DNA from: Rhodohalobacter mucosus
Lineage (GTDB): Bacteria; Bacteroidota; Rhodothermia; Balneolales; Balneolaceae
DNA length: 64,000 bases
Assembly: GCF_003150675.1 (NCBI RefSeq)
Contig: NZ_QGGB01000006.1
Location: 124,001-188,000 of the forward strand
Direction: 5' to 3'
Shown here: positions 46,047 through 55,560 of the stretch, in pieces
How positions within the stretch are numbered: position 1 is the first letter of the stretch
Layout: every line of letters starts with the position of its first letter
Position numbers and translations under genes: made by a program
Notes under the pieces: model-generated
Database searches by the model: none
What the model was told of the DNA's origin: nothing
What the model saw: only the letters and a program-made list of their open reading frames with translations

Positions 46047-46733
46047 TCAGTGCATTTCAACCGTTTCAGCAGTTGATTTACCGGCTGTACTGCCAACCGG
46101 GAACGAGCTGTGTTTCAGGAACCAGTTGCAGGCTATCCGTGCTGCCCTCTCAAGCTTGCCCGACTCTTCAAAGAGATGGGATGCACCCGCAATAACTTCA
46201 AGCTTTTTCGGCCCACGCAGCCGTGACATTGCACTTCGGTTTAGCCTCAGTACTTCAAAGTCCAGTTCACCGACAATAAATAGTACGGCAGAGTCAATAT
46301 TCCCGATTGAATCGGAAGCCAGGTCAACGCGGCCGCCGCGTGAAACAACTGCAGGAATCTCTCCCGGCCGCATGGCCGCAGCATTCAATGCGGATGCGGC
46401 ACCGGTACTTGCACCGAAAAGCATGGGAGTGAGATTACCGGTTCTCTTGTCAGCACGTGCCCACTCGATCACTTCAACCAACCTTTTGGTGAGAAGCGGA
46501 ATATTGAACCTCGCACTGAAGTTAAGCTCTTCCTCCGGGTCCAGCAGGTCAAACAGAAGTGTTGCAAGACCTTCATCCTGCAGCACGCCGGCCACATATT
46601 TGTTTCTCGGGCTTTTGTGACTGCTTCCGCTTCCATGGGAGAAAATCACCAGTGATTTGGCACCGTCGGGTATGGTAAGCACGCCGTGAAGAACGGTTTC
46701 GCTGACCGGGATCTCAATTTGTCTGGTATACAT
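46047..46733 (-). CDS. Alpha/beta hydrolase (dienelactone-hydrolase-like)
   Basis: A 228-residue cytoplasmic hydrolase. N-terminal HGVLTIPDGAKSLVIFSHGS gives the oxyanion region and GASTGAASAL carries the nucleophile (GxSTG type). VLFIVGELDFEVL has the acid, and GASHLFEESG has the catalytic His. In many bacteria this domain is fused to a phosphoribosyltransferase. Here a phosphoribosyltransferase gene lies on the other strand 710 bp away, so the two parts are separate. Substrate unknown. It sits in the stress island but is transcribed towards the dodecin terminator. Confidence 0.87.
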   Translation of the reverse strand: MYTRQIEIPVSETVLHGVLTIPDGAKSLVIFSHGSGSSHKSPRNKYVAGVLQDEGLATLLFDLLDPEEELNFSARFNIPLLTKRLVEVIEWARADKRTGNLTPMLFGASTGAASALNAAAMRPGEIPAVVSRGGRVDLASDSIGNIDSAVLFIVGELDFEVLRLNRSAMSRLRGPKKLEVIAGASHLFEESGKLERAARIACNWFLKHSSFPVGSTAGKSTAETVEMH

Positions 46734-46981
46734 GGCAAAGGGGGTTATGGGTTTGAGGGTTTTATCTTATTGGTATAAGTAAATAAAAGAACAGCTAATC
46801 CTTGTAGGTACTGGTATCTGCTGCATGTACCTGAAAATCCCATACGTTTGTAATGTTCTTGCCTACACAGAAAATAGAAGATGTGCTACGGATCGCTCAG
46901 GATTACGGGTAAACGAATTGTAATTGATTATGAACATATTTCAGCTAAGGAAATCAACATCATACCAGCAGGAGGACAGTC

Positions 46982-47422
46982 ATGAAACAACATACGCTTG
47001 AATGGATGATCGGTGGTGCGGCACTGGCTGCGCTGTCAGGTGGATTGGTGGCAGCGTACAAGTACAAAAACCATCACAAACAATATGAACGGGAATTCGA
47101 TCCGGATAACACAGAAATGATAAGCGGTACGATAGAGGAGGTCATGTATTCGGGTACCGAGAATGCTCCGGATCAGGGAATAGAGCTCCTGGTACACACC
47201 GGCGACGAGCTGGTAACCGTGCTTGTTGGTCCGGTATGGTACCTCGACAGGCAGGAAAAGGGGTTTAAACCCGGGGATGGCGTAACGGTGAAGGGATCAC
47301 GCATCACCTATAAACACGAGCCGGTACTGGTTGCTCAACACATTTTGCGAAATGGCCGCAAGCTGGTTCTGCGGGATGAAATGGGCCATCCGGTCTGGAA
47401 TGCATGGCGAAGAATTAACTAA
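46982..47422 (+). CDS. Membrane-tethered small protein with OB-like domain
   Basis: A 146-residue protein. One N-terminal hydrophobic segment (residues 9-28) is followed by a soluble strand-rich domain (TEMISGTIEEVMYSGTEN..., GIELLVHTGDELVTVLVG, FKPGDGVTVKGSRITYKHEP), resembling small OB-fold proteins that bind metal or nucleic acid. The family is not recognised. A strong ribosome-binding site (AGGAGG) precedes the ATG. It begins the second stress unit, divergent from the hydrolase gene. Confidence 0.72.
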   Translation: MKQHTLEWMIGGAALAALSGGLVAAYKYKNHHKQYEREFDPDNTEMISGTIEEVMYSGTENAPDQGIELLVHTGDELVTVLVGPVWYLDRQEKGFKPGDGVTVKGSRITYKHEPVLVAQHILRNGRKLVLRDEMGHPVWNAWRRIN

Positions 47423-47442
47423 TCACCAAAATAAGCTTGCTC

Positions 47443-48105
47443 ATGTTTTTAAACAGAATGGAAGCGGGTGAAAGGCTTGCACAAGAGTTACTGGATTACC
47501 GTAAGACGAACCCCATCGTTGTTGCTATTCCCAGGGGCGGTGTAGAAACAGGGTTCAGGGTTGCAGAAATTCTTAACTGTGAACTTGCAATCGCTGTTTC
47601 GCGAAAACTTGGCTATCTGAATAACCCGGAAGCAGCATTTGGCGCCATGGCAGAAGATGGCAGCCTCTATATGAATCCCCGGGCTAGCGGGAGGCTCAGC
47701 AAGGAAGAGATCGAAAAGGTAATGGAGAAAGAGAAAAAGGAGATACACAGAAGAATCAGGAAATACCGTAAAAACCGACCGTTTCCCGACCTGAAAAACC
47801 GGACGGTAATCGTTGTAGATGACGGCATTGCTACCGGATCAACCCTGATGGCTACGCTTGAAATGTGTAAAAAGAAAGAACCGGACACACTGATTGTTGC
47901 CGCTCCCGTATGCGGCAGCGATATGAAAAGCACGCTGAAAAAGCATGCCGACGATGTGGTAATCCTGGAAGTGCCGGATGAATACTATGCGGTATCTCAG
48001 GTATACAGGGATTTCTCACCCGTCACAGATAAAGAGGTTCGGAAATGGGTGGAAGAAGCTCATGGAGGATCCATAGTCGGGGAAAGTGAGAAGCAGATGG
48101 CGTAG
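47443..48105 (+). CDS. Phosphoribosyltransferase (stress-cluster type)
   Basis: A 220-residue protein with a PPi loop PIVVAIPRGGVETGFR, the flexible-loop region YLNNPEAAFGAMAEDG, and the PRPP motif VIVVDDGIATGSTLMATLE. This subgroup is often fused to the alpha/beta hydrolase type encoded at 46047 and accompanies universal stress proteins. Substrate unknown. I chose the ATG at 47443; an upstream TTG is less likely. It lies 20 bp after the tethered OB-like gene. Confidence 0.87.
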   Translation: MFLNRMEAGERLAQELLDYRKTNPIVVAIPRGGVETGFRVAEILNCELAIAVSRKLGYLNNPEAAFGAMAEDGSLYMNPRASGRLSKEEIEKVMEKEKKEIHRRIRKYRKNRPFPDLKNRTVIVVDDGIATGSTLMATLEMCKKKEPDTLIVAAPVCGSDMKSTLKKHADDVVILEVPDEYYAVSQVYRDFSPVTDKEVRKWVEEAHGGSIVGESEKQMA

Positions 48106-48172
48106 GCAGCGAATCGCGATTTGGTCCTCTGTACGGCTGTAAAATGAACATTATAATTGTGGAGGTATGCAA

Positions 48173-48532
48173 ATGATTGCAGTAACGGGTGCCCAAATCT
48201 ATTGGTTTATATCCATTGGTCTGATCGTCGGTTTTATCATCGGCATCTTTATCGGCGGTGAGGGCGTGTCGTTGAAGGCAAACCTGTTCTGGGGTGTAGT
48301 CAGCGCGATCATCATGGGAGAGATCGGGGTACAGCTCGGCCTGAGCGATGGAGTGTGGTTTTCATTCGTAGCAACCTGGCCGTTTCTTTTTCTGGTCAAT
48401 GCGTTCCATCAGCACCATGTTGAAGACATACTGGGCGAGATTGAACATCCGGCCCATCTTACAGGTCAATTTCGTATGAATAAAAAAACAAGAGAACGTG
48501 ATAAGAGCAAAGACGTTGCGAATGTAACATAA
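48173..48532 (+). CDS. Small membrane protein (GlsB/YeaQ-like)
   Basis: A 119-residue protein with three hydrophobic segments and a Gly-rich IGLIVGFIIGIFIGGEG stretch that resembles GlsB/YeaQ/YmgE stress-associated membrane proteins, followed by a histidine-rich loop FHQHHVED and a charged tail. GGAGG lies 7 nt before the ATG at 48173, so this start is preferred over the ATG at 48167. Its role is unknown. It lies between the phosphoribosyltransferase and universal stress protein genes. Confidence 0.7.
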   Translation: MIAVTGAQIYWFISIGLIVGFIIGIFIGGEGVSLKANLFWGVVSAIIMGEIGVQLGLSDGVWFSFVATWPFLFLVNAFHQHHVEDILGEIEHPAHLTGQFRMNKKTRERDKSKDVANVT

Positions 48533-48557
48533 TCAATAAACGAACGGAGATAACATT

Positions 48558-49412
48558 ATGATCAAGCGAATATTGGTTGCTCTCGACCCGGATGAGGATA
48601 CACCGGTGGCGACCCGGTTTTCTATCCGGCTGGCCAAGCGGTTCGATGCCAGCCTGACGGGTCTCGCGGTTGTGGATATTTCAAATATTCACAGCGCTAT
48701 TGGCATCGGTGGATACGGAACGGAAATCTACGGCCGTCAGATCTGGACTGAAATGGCTGATGAAACGCGGCGTATAGCAGAAAACCTGCTCAATTCATTT
48801 AAGCAAAGAGTCGAAAAAGAGGGGGTAAGGCACAGAGACGTAAAAGAGCAGGGCGCATCCTACGATCTTATCGTTGAGGAGATGAAATACCACGATCTGC
48901 TCGTGGTAGGCCGCGACTCGCACTTTTTCTACAACCAGCCCGATCGCGACACCGATACACTGGCGAATGTGGTGAAAAAGGGTGTTTCACCGACCCTCGT
49001 GGTGATGAACGAGTACCGTTCTGTTGAAAATGTGATCATCACGTTCGACGGCAGCGCGCCTGCCGCACGATCCCTCAAAGCATTTGTGCACCTGCTTCCA
49101 TATGGCAAAGACATCGAAATAGATCTGGTGTACGTGGCAGATGGTGAATCGAGCGAAGATATGGACAAAGCCATGACGATACTCAAACAGGCTGAAGACT
49201 ACCTGAAAGAGCACAACTTTCGCTACATCTCCAAAGAGGTGCTTGAAAAAGGAGAACCGGGTGAACGGATTATGGAGCACCAGAAAAAGAGAAGCCCGGA
49301 TCTAACCGTATTGGGTGCACACTCCGTATCGGCGGTGAAGAGAGCTGCTTTCGGCTCAACAACGCATCACCTGATCACCAACAGTGAGGTGCCCCTCTTC
49401 CTGAGCCCGTAA
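48558..49412 (+). CDS. Universal stress protein with two UspA domains
   Basis: A 284-residue protein with tandem UspA domains (about 1-145 and 150-284). The first starts with RILVALDPDEDTPVATRF. The second has NVIITFDGSAPAARSLKAF and ends with VLGAHSVSAVKRAAFGSTTH, a match to the G-x2-G-x9-G-S/T ATP-binding motif of UspA. Tandem Usps act in dormancy, oxidative or metabolic stress. It is the last gene of the unit; a terminator follows. Confidence 0.93.
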   Translation: MIKRILVALDPDEDTPVATRFSIRLAKRFDASLTGLAVVDISNIHSAIGIGGYGTEIYGRQIWTEMADETRRIAENLLNSFKQRVEKEGVRHRDVKEQGASYDLIVEEMKYHDLLVVGRDSHFFYNQPDRDTDTLANVVKKGVSPTLVVMNEYRSVENVIITFDGSAPAARSLKAFVHLLPYGKDIEIDLVYVADGESSEDMDKAMTILKQAEDYLKEHNFRYISKEVLEKGEPGERIMEHQKKRSPDLTVLGAHSVSAVKRAAFGSTTHHLITNSEVPLFLSP

Positions 49413-49437
49413 ACCTGTACAGAACGATCACTATGAC

Positions 49438-49474
49438 AAGCCCTTTCGTCCGGACCGGAAGGGCTTATTTTTTT
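49438..49474 (+). terminator. Rho-independent terminator after the universal stress protein gene
   Basis: AAGCCCTTTCG pairs with CGGAAGGGCTT (49438-49466), with a GTCCGGAC-type loop, and is followed by a T-rich tract to 49474. It closes the four-gene unit 46982-49412. Confidence 0.82.
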
Positions 49475-49571
49475 GGGTGGATAAATGGCATGAGTTCAGT
49501 ACTTTATACGCTGTTAATCCGGTAATGCAGGCAACTGTCCGGCAACTCCACTTTGTAGTAACCGTTAATCC

Positions 49572-50810
49572 ATGTCCTCTATGTCATTCACATCGCGGCT
49601 GCGACTGCTTCTTATTCTTTTCATCACTCCGGCGCTTTTCATCTCCTGCGATACGAGCAGCAGCAACGATGATCTTCCGGAAAATGATTTTCTGGTTTCC
49701 GATAACCTGAAAAGAACCATCACGCAGCAGCAACTCGAAACGTTCTGGTTTTTTGCGGGTGTACCGGAAGCCGAAGAGTTTATCACATATGATGTGGATG
49801 TGCATACCGTGGTGTACAATACGCGCGACCTGGACGGAAACCCAATTCAGGCTTCCGGAGCCATACTGGTGCCACAGGGAATTGAAAATCCGGGCCTGCT
49901 CTCCGTTCAGCACGCTACAATATTTTCAAACGACGAGGCTCCCTCTGTGGATATCGGTATTTCGGTTACGGCCCGCAAAGCGATCTTCGCATCCGCAGGA
50001 TATATTACATTTCTACCGGATTACCTGGGGTATGGTGTCACGGAAGAACTTCTGCATCCATATCAGGTGGAAAGCAGCCTGGCGGAAACCAGCAAGGATA
50101 TGATACTGGCAGGGCTCGAATTTATTCAAAACCGAAATCTGACCAGTACTGAACAGCCGGTGAACCTGATAGGATATTCGGAAGGTGCCTATGCCAGTCT
50201 GGCCCTGGCGAGGCTGATCGAGGAATCGGCCCCCGTGGTTGATATCGGTTTGTTGTCGATGGGAGCGCCAATTTTTGATATCTCGGCCACAATGGACGAT
50301 ATTATTCAAAACCCGGAGGTGACCCGTGAATGCGTGCCCTGTTACGCGTATTTTCTATACACCTACCACCAGCTCTACGACTTCTCACGTCCTCTGAGCG
50401 ACTACTTTCAGTCTCCCTATGATCAGGTAATCGCAGACGGACTGTTTAACGGGGAACAGACTAGCCAGGAGGTGAGCAGCAGCCTTCCCGAATCGGTTTC
50501 GGATCTTTTTACAGCCGCGTTTATTCAGCGATACAACGACGGCGAGGAGACAGAGCTGGAGCAGGCTGTAGCTGAAAACGATCTTTTCTATATACCCGGG
50601 GCCAGAGTGCTTTTGGTGCATGGTGATTCGGATACCGTTGCACCTCTGTTCAACAGCAGTGATTTTGAGCAGCGGGCACTTGATGCGGGAAAAACCAATT
50701 ACACCTTTATCGTTGAGGAGGGAGCAAACCATACGGAGGGTTTTATTCCCTGGGGATTCGAAACGCTGGATGCACTTGGAGTGAGAAGCAGCGTGCTTGC
50801 AAACCGATAA
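49572..50810 (+). CDS. Secreted lipase-like alpha/beta hydrolase lipoprotein
   Basis: A 412-residue lipoprotein with lipobox LFISC (about Cys26). The mature enzyme has a DYLGYGVTEELLHPY block, the nucleophile in GYSEGAYAS (Ser203), an acid in VHGDSDTVAP (Asp352 or 354) and His387 in NHTEG, so the triad looks complete. It resembles secretory lipases and esterases of Bacteroidota and fungi. The substrate is probably an ester in the environment or envelope. A second ATG 9 bp later is an alternative start. It is monocistronic and converges on coaBC. Confidence 0.88.
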   Translation: MSSMSFTSRLRLLLILFITPALFISCDTSSSNDDLPENDFLVSDNLKRTITQQQLETFWFFAGVPEAEEFITYDVDVHTVVYNTRDLDGNPIQASGAILVPQGIENPGLLSVQHATIFSNDEAPSVDIGISVTARKAIFASAGYITFLPDYLGYGVTEELLHPYQVESSLAETSKDMILAGLEFIQNRNLTSTEQPVNLIGYSEGAYASLALARLIEESAPVVDIGLLSMGAPIFDISATMDDIIQNPEVTRECVPCYAYFLYTYHQLYDFSRPLSDYFQSPYDQVIADGLFNGEQTSQEVSSSLPESVSDLFTAAFIQRYNDGEETELEQAVAENDLFYIPGARVLLVHGDSDTVAPLFNSSDFEQRALDAGKTNYTFIVEEGANHTEGFIPWGFETLDALGVRSSVLANR

Positions 50811-50867
50811 AGGAGAGGGTGCAGAACCTTTTGCCTTACGTGTGGGGTGCTGAAGAAGATGTGCGGG

Positions 50868-52067
50868 TTAGTCGCTTTCAAAAATCATGCTGAGAATTTC
50901 TGAAGCAATGTCTTTTTTCGAGCCCGAGAACGTCTGCATCGACTCGCGTCCGATCAGGTGAATCGTATTCGTATCCGATCCAAACCCGGAACCGTCATCA
51001 GATATGGAGTTTGCGCAGATCCAGTCCAGATTTTTTTTATCAAGTTTGGCTCTGGCGCCTTCAATGAGGTTTTCGGTCTCCATCGCAAAACCGATCAGTA
51101 TCTGATCCGGATTTTTATGCTCTCCAAGCCAGGCCAGGGAGTCGGGGGTTTGAACCAGATCAAGCGATTCCGTACGTCCGGTTTTCTTGGTTTTTTGGTC
51201 TGATGGGGAAGAAGGTTTAAAATCGGATACGGCCGCTGCCATAATCACAATGTCTGCGTCAGCATGTGTTTGGACCAATTCAAAAAGGTCATCAGCAGAC
51301 ACAAAAGATTCCGTTTGAACACGCTCGGGTATTTGTGCCGATAACGGGCCGTGAACCAGGATAACATCCCCGCCAAGTGCGCGGGCTGCATCAGCCATCG
51401 CGACACCCATTTTACCGCTGCTTGGGTTGGATATAAAACGAACCGGATCCATGAACTCCCGCGTTGGTCCTGCGGTTACCAGAATCTTTTTCCCGGTAAG
51501 GGGACCCTGAATGCGATGTTTTTTTATAATCCGGGCCGCCTCAGTCAGAATATCATCCGCTTCGGGAAGCCTGCCTTTGGCTTCAAGACCGCTTGCAAGA
51601 TATCCCGTATCGGGCTCCAGAACATAAAAGCCGAGTTTGCTCGCTTTCTTCAGGTTATCAGAAACCGCAGGGCTTTCATACATTTCACCGTCCATGGTGG
51701 GACAAATCAGTACAGGACACCGCGCGGCAAGCACGGTTGATGTAAGCATGTTATCGGATTGCCCGTGAACCAGTTTTGCGAGGGTGTTCGCCGTGCAGGG
51801 GGCTATCACAAAAAGATCGGCCCATTCGCCCCACTGAATATGACGCGTCCAGCTGTCGCCCGGATCGGTATCGTTAAACACTTCAACGGCCACACTGTGT
51901 CGGCTCAGCGATGCAAACGTCTCTGTACCCATAAAGCGGGTGGCTGAGGGAGTCATCGTGACCCGCACTTCGCATCCCGCTTTTTGAAATTCACGAAGGA
52001 GGTAGGCTGCCTTGTATGCGGCAATTCCGCCGGTAACACCGAGTAGTATCCGTTTACCGGACAGCAT
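50868..52067 (-). CDS. coaBC: Bifunctional phosphopantothenoylcysteine decarboxylase / phosphopantothenate-cysteine ligase
   Basis: A 399-residue CoA synthesis enzyme. The CoaC flavoprotein domain (about 1-180) starts with [15 protein letters not shown] and contains the HIQWGEWAD block with the catalytic His and [10 protein letters not shown]. The CoaB domain (about 190-395) has [27 protein letters not shown], and [14 protein letters not shown] with [11 protein letters not shown] at the end. It is fourth in a run of yicC, gmk, rpoZ and coaBC with 5-70 bp gaps. Confidence 0.97.
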   Translation of the reverse strand: MLSGKRILLGVTGGIAAYKAAYLLREFQKAGCEVRVTMTPSATRFMGTETFASLSRHSVAVEVFNDTDPGDSWTRHIQWGEWADLFVIAPCTANTLAKLVHGQSDNMLTSTVLAARCPVLICPTMDGEMYESPAVSDNLKKASKLGFYVLEPDTGYLASGLEAKGRLPEADDILTEAARIIKKHRIQGPLTGKKILVTAGPTREFMDPVRFISNPSSGKMGVAMADAARALGGDVILVHGPLSAQIPERVQTESFVSADDLFELVQTHADADIVIMAAAVSDFKPSSPSDQKTKKTGRTESLDLVQTPDSLAWLGEHKNPDQILIGFAMETENLIEGARAKLDKKNLDWICANSISDDGSGFGSDTNTIHLIGRESMQTFSGSKKDIASEILSMIFESD

Positions 52068-52072
52068 TCAAT

Positions 52073-52363
52073 TTAGTCCTTTTTGGGATAGCGGTAGGTA
52101 ATTTTATCGTCGAGCATCTCCTGTACGGAGCGTTGGGTGGCATGCGGCAGCTGTTCAAAAGCTTTGGAAATTCTCTCCTGCTCTTCGTTGAAGGTAAACT
52201 CGTCTTCGTCTTCAAATCCTTCAAAATATTTCAGCTTATCGTCAAGCTCCATCTTCTCCTGAGCTGCAATCTGCCGGGCGCGCTTCGAAAGCACTACAAT
52301 TTTCTCATATTTGTTGCTTTCCTTATCGCCCAGTGTTTCTAAATTGAGAGTTTTAATTCCCAT
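52073..52363 (-). CDS. rpoZ: RNA polymerase omega subunit
   Basis: A 96-residue protein with the omega signature KYEKIVVLSKRARQIAAQE followed by an acidic tail typical of Bacteroidota omega. It assists RNA polymerase assembly and (p)ppGpp response. It lies between gmk (8 bp) and coaBC (5 bp), the classic neighbourhood. Confidence 0.9.
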   Translation of the reverse strand: MGIKTLNLETLGDKESNKYEKIVVLSKRARQIAAQEKMELDDKLKYFEGFEDEDEFTFNEEQERISKAFEQLPHATQRSVQEMLDDKITYRYPKKD

Positions 52364-52371
52364 GGTGCTTT

Positions 52372-52947
52372 TTATGAATTAATAAAAGTTGAAACGGTTT
52401 CTCTGACTTTGGAATAGGCTTCCTCAAGGTCATCGTTGATAATTTTTGTATCAAACTGATCTGAGTAAGCCATCTCTTTTTCAGCGCGTTTAAGCCGGGT
52501 TCGTAAACTGTATGGATCTTCCGTGCCTCGCGCTGCAAGCCTTTCTTTTAAAACGTCGATCGATGGGGGCGAAAGAAATATGGCAAGTGCGTCACTGCCG
52601 TACATCTGCTTTACATTTTTGGCTCCCAAAACATCGATGTCAAGCAAAATAAAATAGCCTTTATTCAGGTCATTTTCAACGACGGAACGGAGTGTGCCGT
52701 ACATGGTTCCGTTGTAAAATTCTTCCCACTCCAGAAATTCTCCTTTCCGCACCTTTTCCCGGAATTCATCGCGGCTTAGGAAATAGTAATCTGTTCCGTC
52801 TGATTCGCCCTCCCTGGGTTCTCGCGTAGTAGCGCTGACTGAAAAATGGATCTGCTCAAAATCTTCAAGAAGCCGCTTTTTCATGGTCGACTTCCCGCCA
52901 CCGCTCGGCGACACCAGTATGATAATTTTTCCCCTTTTTTTACTCAA
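52372..52947 (-). CDS. gmk: Guanylate kinase
   Basis: A 191-residue enzyme converting GMP to GDP with ATP. The P-loop is VSPSGGGKST (about 13-22). TTREPREGESDGTDYYF forms the GMP-binding part, followed by FLEWEEFYNGTMYGT. No ATG suits the N-terminus: the nearest reading frame start is the TTG at 52947 (MSKKRGKI), and no in-frame ATG lies before the P-loop. It is second in the yicC-gmk-rpoZ-coaBC run. Confidence 0.96.
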   Translation of the reverse strand: MSKKRGKIIILVSPSGGGKSTMKKRLLEDFEQIHFSVSATTREPREGESDGTDYYFLSRDEFREKVRKGEFLEWEEFYNGTMYGTLRSVVENDLNKGYFILLDIDVLGAKNVKQMYGSDALAIFLSPPSIDVLKERLAARGTEDPYSLRTRLKRAEKEMAYSDQFDTKIINDDLEEAYSKVRETVSTFINS

Positions 52948-53016
52948 GAATGCAGCTTTTTTTAAAAATTCAGATAGTCGTATCTGTTCTTTGCACTACA
53001 CAGATCAACAATCCCG

Positions 53017-53898
53017 TCACTCAATGTTTTGTACTTGTTCGCGAATCTGCTCAAGTTTCTCTTTACCCAAAACAATATGATGCGCAATTTTGGAGTCGTT
53101 CGCTTTGGAGCCGATTGTGTTTAACTCCCTGTTAATCTCCTGACAGAGGAAATTGAGCCTGCGTCCCACAGCTTCGTCCGCATCCAGGGCTTCAATGAAA
53201 AACTTCAGGTGAGATTGCAGGCGGATAATCTCTTCGTTAATATCCATCTTATCGACAAGCAGCGCTACTTCCATCTCCATGCGCTCCGGATCGAAGTTAT
53301 CATCGTTTACCATCTTGCGTATTCGTTCATGTAGCTTTTCACGAACTTCGGGTGCCCGTTTTTCCGAGATTTCACTGACGGTTTCAAGAATTTCTGCAAT
53401 TCCGTTGATCTGTTTTTCAAGATCCGTTCGCAGTTCCGTGCCCTCTTTGCTTCGCATGGTGTTCAGATTCCCGAGCGCTTCCTCCAGGGCTGCGCGTGTA
53501 CAGTCCCAGATTACTTTGAGTTCCTCTTCATCTTCCTTGCGGGTCTCAAAAAGATTGCTGAACTGCAGTATATCGCTTATTTGGACCGGCTCGTCAATGC
53601 CCGACTCATCCCTGAGCTGACGCAGAATAAGACCGTATCCCTTAACCAGCTCCGTATTCAGCCTGATGTCTGCCTGCCGGCCACCGGTCCGTTCCATATT
53701 GATATTGATGTTTACCTTGCCTCTGGAGAGCTTTCCCTGGGCAAACTCCTTGATGGCCAGTTCTTTATCTTGCATGGACTGAGGCATTCGAACGGAAATG
53801 TCAAGATATCGGCTGTTCAGCGTCTTCACCTCGGCAGTAAGTAAAAAACCGCCGGATGAAGATTCACCGCGGCCAAAACCGGTCATTGAAGTAATCAT
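53017..53898 (-). CDS. yicC: YicC-family endoribonuclease
   Basis: A 293-residue YicC protein. N-terminal ITSMTGFGRGE and SRYLDISVRMPQ, then a C-terminal DUF1732 part with EAVGRRLNFLCQEINRELNT and KANDSKIAHHIVLGK, are the family's hallmark blocks. YicC proteins act as endoribonucleases in RNA turnover and stress. It is the first gene of the housekeeping run. The gap to the phosphohexomutase gene (53899-54150) holds no feature I can support. Confidence 0.95.
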   Translation of the reverse strand: MITSMTGFGRGESSSGGFLLTAEVKTLNSRYLDISVRMPQSMQDKELAIKEFAQGKLSRGKVNININMERTGGRQADIRLNTELVKGYGLILRQLRDESGIDEPVQISDILQFSNLFETRKEDEEELKVIWDCTRAALEEALGNLNTMRSKEGTELRTDLEKQINGIAEILETVSEISEKRAPEVREKLHERIRKMVNDDNFDPERMEMEVALLVDKMDINEEIIRLQSHLKFFIEALDADEAVGRRLNFLCQEINRELNTIGSKANDSKIAHHIVLGKEKLEQIREQVQNIE

Positions 53899-54150
53899 GC
53901 GATAGTGCTGGTTTTTAAAATATATGGATTTAGTAAATGTAGAAGAGAATAAGATTTAGCTGCTAAAAGACAAAAGGGAAGTTGCATGAAGCTGTTTAAA
54001 CATGAAATTTCTTCAGGCTTTTGCGGGTAGCAGCCTTAAGCAGATCATTATTTCTCTTATCCGAATGGGATAACATTCCGGATTTAACAAAAAGGGTCCA
54101 AATGGCTGACGCACGTATCAAAAAAATTGAAAAGGTATCAGCAATCCGGT

Positions 54151-55503
54151 TCAGACACCGCGTAAAACCTTCAGTACGTTTGTAGCCAGGTCTTCCGCTT
54201 CACCTGCCGACGAAGCTTCGCTGTAAACCCTCACAATGGGTTCAGTGTTTGATTTTCTGAAGTGAACCCATCCGTCATCAAAGTTGATTTTGACACCGTC
54301 TGTTCTGTCCGGATTGTTATCGCTGTAGCGGGTGGCCACTTCCAGCAGCAGGTCGTCCGCATCCATGCCAAGATCGGAAAGCTGCACCTTCTGCTTGCTC
54401 ATTTCATAATGGGGCAGGGAATTGCGGTATTCGGAAGCAGTGATATCGCGCTCTGCAAGCAGCTGCAGTATCATGGCCGTACCCACCAGTGCATCGCGTC
54501 CCGGATGCAGGTCGGGGTTGATCACACCTCCATTCCCTTCACCGCCGATTACGGCTCCTTTCTCCTGCATCACTTTCACCACGTTGATTTCACCAACGGC
54601 TGCGCGGTGGCACTGCTGCCCGTACTTTTCGGAAATATCGTCGGATGCACGGGATGAAGAAAGATTGGTTGCGGTATCTCCCGGTTTCTTGCTGAGCATT
54701 AGGTCGAATGCGGCAACCTGTGTATACTCTTCTCCAAACAGCCGGCCATTCTCATCCACAAGTGCCAGGCGGTCTGCATCGGGATCGGTTACAATACCGA
54801 GATCGCAGGGTGTGGATTTAATAAAGTCACATATTTCAGTAAGATGCTCCGGAAGCGGTTCAGGATTGTGAGGGAAGATTCCGTTGGGTTCACAGTTAAG
54901 CCGGTGAACAGTTGCCCCAAGCTTTTCAAGAAGTTGTGGCAGCGCAACGGAACCGGCACCGTTCACCGCGTCTACCGCTACTGTGAATTGCTTTTTTCTG
55001 ATGAGTTCTGCATCGATATAGGGCAGTTCCAGAATGGCGTCAATATGTGTCTGGATAGCTTCAGGATCCTCGCTGACGGATCCGATCCGGTCGTAAGTAC
55101 TGTATGAAAAGTCGCCGTTTTGAGCCAGCTCTATCACGTCTCTACCGCGGTCCGCATCCAGAAATTCGCTTTTTTCATTGAGCAGTTTCAGAGCATTCCA
55201 CTGTGCAGGATTGTGGCTTGCGGTTAGAATGATGCCGCCGGCGGCTTCATGTTTCAGAACGCCCATCGCAACTGTGGGAGTAGGGGCAATTCCCACCTTG
55301 ATCACATTGCACCCCACGCTCTGAAGCGTTGCACAGACAATATCCTCACAGATCTGTCCGGTAACGCGCGAATCACGGCCCACAACTACGGTTCCGCCTT
55401 CCAGCAGGGTTCCATAGGCCGCAGTATAGGTAACCAGGTTTTCCGGAGTGAGATGTGAACCGAAGATGCCCCGGATACCGGAGACTGAGATCATTAATGC
55501 CAT
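54151..55503 (-). CDS. Phosphohexomutase (phosphoglucosamine/phosphomannomutase family)
   Basis: A 450-residue alpha-D-phosphohexomutase. The phosphoserine loop is TASHNPAQWN (Ser96). The magnesium loop is DPDADRLALV, the sugar-binding loop GEGNGGVI, and the phosphate-binding loop VRVYSEASS lies near the C-terminus. GlmM (UDP-GlcNAc precursor synthesis) is the likeliest role, but ManB-like function is not excluded. It stands alone between yicC and the cobalamin adenosyltransferase gene. Confidence 0.9.
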   Translation of the reverse strand: MALMISVSGIRGIFGSHLTPENLVTYTAAYGTLLEGGTVVVGRDSRVTGQICEDIVCATLQSVGCNVIKVGIAPTPTVAMGVLKHEAAGGIILTASHNPAQWNALKLLNEKSEFLDADRGRDVIELAQNGDFSYSTYDRIGSVSEDPEAIQTHIDAILELPYIDAELIRKKQFTVAVDAVNGAGSVALPQLLEKLGATVHRLNCEPNGIFPHNPEPLPEHLTEICDFIKSTPCDLGIVTDPDADRLALVDENGRLFGEEYTQVAAFDLMLSKKPGDTATNLSSSRASDDISEKYGQQCHRAAVGEINVVKVMQEKGAVIGGEGNGGVINPDLHPGRDALVGTAMILQLLAERDITASEYRNSLPHYEMSKQKVQLSDLGMDADDLLLEVATRYSDNNPDRTDGVKINFDDGWVHFRKSNTEPIVRVYSEASSAGEAEDLATNVLKVLRGV

Positions 55504-55560
55504 GATGAAGGAAATATACGTTTAATGGATTGCGGTTTGATGATAAAAGGGGGGCGCTAT

